Positions 62,990-64,000 of a DNA stretch of 64,000 bases are shown in pieces. Under the pieces are notes generated by a model. The model did no database searches. It saw nothing but the letters and a program-made list of their open reading frames with translations, and was not told the DNA's origin. The stretch is taken from NCBI GenBank assembly GCA_944472135.2, contig OX235265.1:994501-1058500 (forward strand), given 5' to 3'. Source of the DNA: Trichobilharzia regenti (Eukaryota; Platyhelminthes; Trematoda; Strigeidida; Schistosomatidae). The number at the start of each line of letters is the position of its first letter. The first letter of the stretch is position 1. Position numbers and translations under genes: made by a program.

Positions 62990-63296
62990 GTGACACTACA
63001 ATGAATTGGTTGGAGGATTTTGTCATGAAGTGATTTCAGTTAAACAACCATTGGAAAACAAGCCAGGGGGTACTCGACAGCTGTTTCTCTAGTCCTAATT
63101 TCGGACTGTTCAGCAGTACGCACTCACCAGCACGGTTCGATCCGAACAACTTCTGGTTACAAGGTTAGCGAGCTAGCTCGTAGACCGATAAGCGACTCAC
63201 TGGGACCCAATCCATTGACCAGTCCATAAATTCTAACTTCTGAGAATTCATGACATATCGCTACCACTTCTCAGTGTCTTCTTCGATGAGTCCTCA
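62990..63296 (-). repeat. Hammerhead SINE C unit, first part
   Basis: Minus strand: tRNA-like head and core GTACTG CTGAACA GTCC...GGAC TAGA GAAA CAGCTGTC GAGTAC. Stem I is kept, core G8 is C and four extra bases precede GAAA. The unit breaks at 63296 and resumes near 63639. Confidence 0.8.
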
Positions 63297-63638
63297 CAGG
63301 CGTAGAGCTAGATAGCCGGCACCGAAGCATTGTATACCTGACCATTAACAAACAGGCTGACGTCGCAACGGCGCCAGAGGTGGCTTAATTTGGCGTGTGG
63401 CACCCTAGCTTTCATGATACGGTTGCAAATCTCATCCGTCAACCCTCCGTCAGCGCTCACACAACTACTCAGATACACAAACTTATCAAAAACGTCAAGC
63501 GGTTCACCTCCAAGAGTGACCGTAGGTACAGGCTCCTCCCAATCTTGAAACACAACTTTGCACTTATATAGAGCTAAGCATATATCATACTTAAAGTCAC
63601 TGATCGCCGACTGACTAAGTGAGATCTGGATTACCTAC
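63297..63638 (-). pseudogene. SR3/Perere-3-like LINE internal fragment inside SINE C
   Basis: Minus strand: FQDWEEPVPTVTLGGEPLDV, FVYLSSCVSADGGLTDEICN, KARVPHAKLSHLWRRCDVSL, GQVYNAS then a stop. This is the RT thumb region (FTYLGSCIS at 21320 in the long copy). The fragment has neither the 5' nor the 3' end of the LINE. Confidence 0.8.
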
Positions 63639-63825
63639 TTGCCTCACCTTCAACCTCCTGTACCCTACTGGCAATGGCTACCCACTAGAAGCCCATGTCA
63701 CTGCCTGAATAGATCAAGTTGTTAGTGAGCATCAGATCAATTATCTAATGTTGGTTTTTAGAGGAATTTCGTTTGATTGGTTGGAGGATTTCATCGTGAG
63801 CTGACATTAGTTAGAGAACCATTAG
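63639..63825 (-). repeat. SINE C, second part and next unit's tail
   Basis: GTACCCTACTGGCAATGGCT and GTTAGTGAGCATCAGATCAA finish the interrupted unit. At about 63740 a second tail begins (GGTTGGAGGATTTCATCGTG), a tandem junction. Confidence 0.72.
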
Positions 63826-64000
63826 GCAATTGGATCGGGTCCCATTGGCTTAATGGTCTACGATATCACCTTGTATTCAGAAGATCTCCAATTCAAACCC
63901 TGTTGATAGGTGGGTACCAATTAAGAGTCCCAAACTAGTCTGACGAAACAGATGTCCCATACTTCCTGGGTGGATTTCCAACAATCGAATATGAAGAACA
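63826..64000 (+). repeat. SINE C, plus-strand unit running out of the window
   Basis: GGATCGGGTCCCATTGGCTT, a degraded head, then AAGAGTCCCAAACTAGTCTG, ACGAAACAGATGTCCCATAC. It lies head to head with the previous unit. Confidence 0.72.

Overview
The window reads as a transposon-dense, gene-poor stretch of nuclear DNA from a blood fluke of the genus Schistosoma. The genus call is inference. It rests on the co-occurrence of SR2-like and SR3/Perere-3-like RTE elements, CR1-like LINEs, several Penelope lineages, and tRNA-headed SINEs that carry hammerhead-ribozyme cores of the Sm-alpha type. No exon of a host gene was recognised, and every protein similarity seen is to a retroelement.

Layout. 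1-3750: Penelope remnants, a SINE and an inverted pair of hammerhead SINEs. 3755-8832: an SR2-like LINE tail split by a complete, very young Ty3/Gypsy LTR element on the minus strand. 9895-13156: a nearly full-length CR1-like LINE broken by one stop codon, followed by an SR3-like tail. 13790-19165: hammerhead SINEs, two tRNA-like SINEs and a Penelope element with an uninterrupted 653-residue frame (16105-18066). 20010-26095: an SR3-like LINE with two frameshifts, Penelope fragments, a solo LTR and a second CR1-type LINE. 27590-29040: a CR1 tail holding an SR2 insertion (13-bp target duplication) and a SINE. 29735-42900: SR2 pieces, a Penelope foldback, a near-perfect 343-bp palindrome of hammerhead SINEs and a second copy of the 16-kb Penelope. 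42900-52400: a composite Penelope whose frame joins two GIY-YIG regions, with more fragments. 52900-64000: degenerate LINE and Penelope pieces, a second solo LTR, an unexplained inverted repeat and paired hammerhead SINEs.

How the parts relate. LINEs and Penelopes supply the reverse transcriptases and endonucleases. SINE A has a tail resembling the CR1-like 3' end and SINE B has a tail resembling the SR2-like 3' end, so each probably borrows the matching LINE's machinery. Three hammerhead SINE types (called here Sm-alpha-like, C and D) each show a tRNA-like head, a CUGANGA/GAAA core and a palindromic stem III. Family names A-D for SINEs and A-C for Penelope lineages are mine. Boundaries of degenerate copies are approximate, and all calls come from reading the sequence, without database searches.
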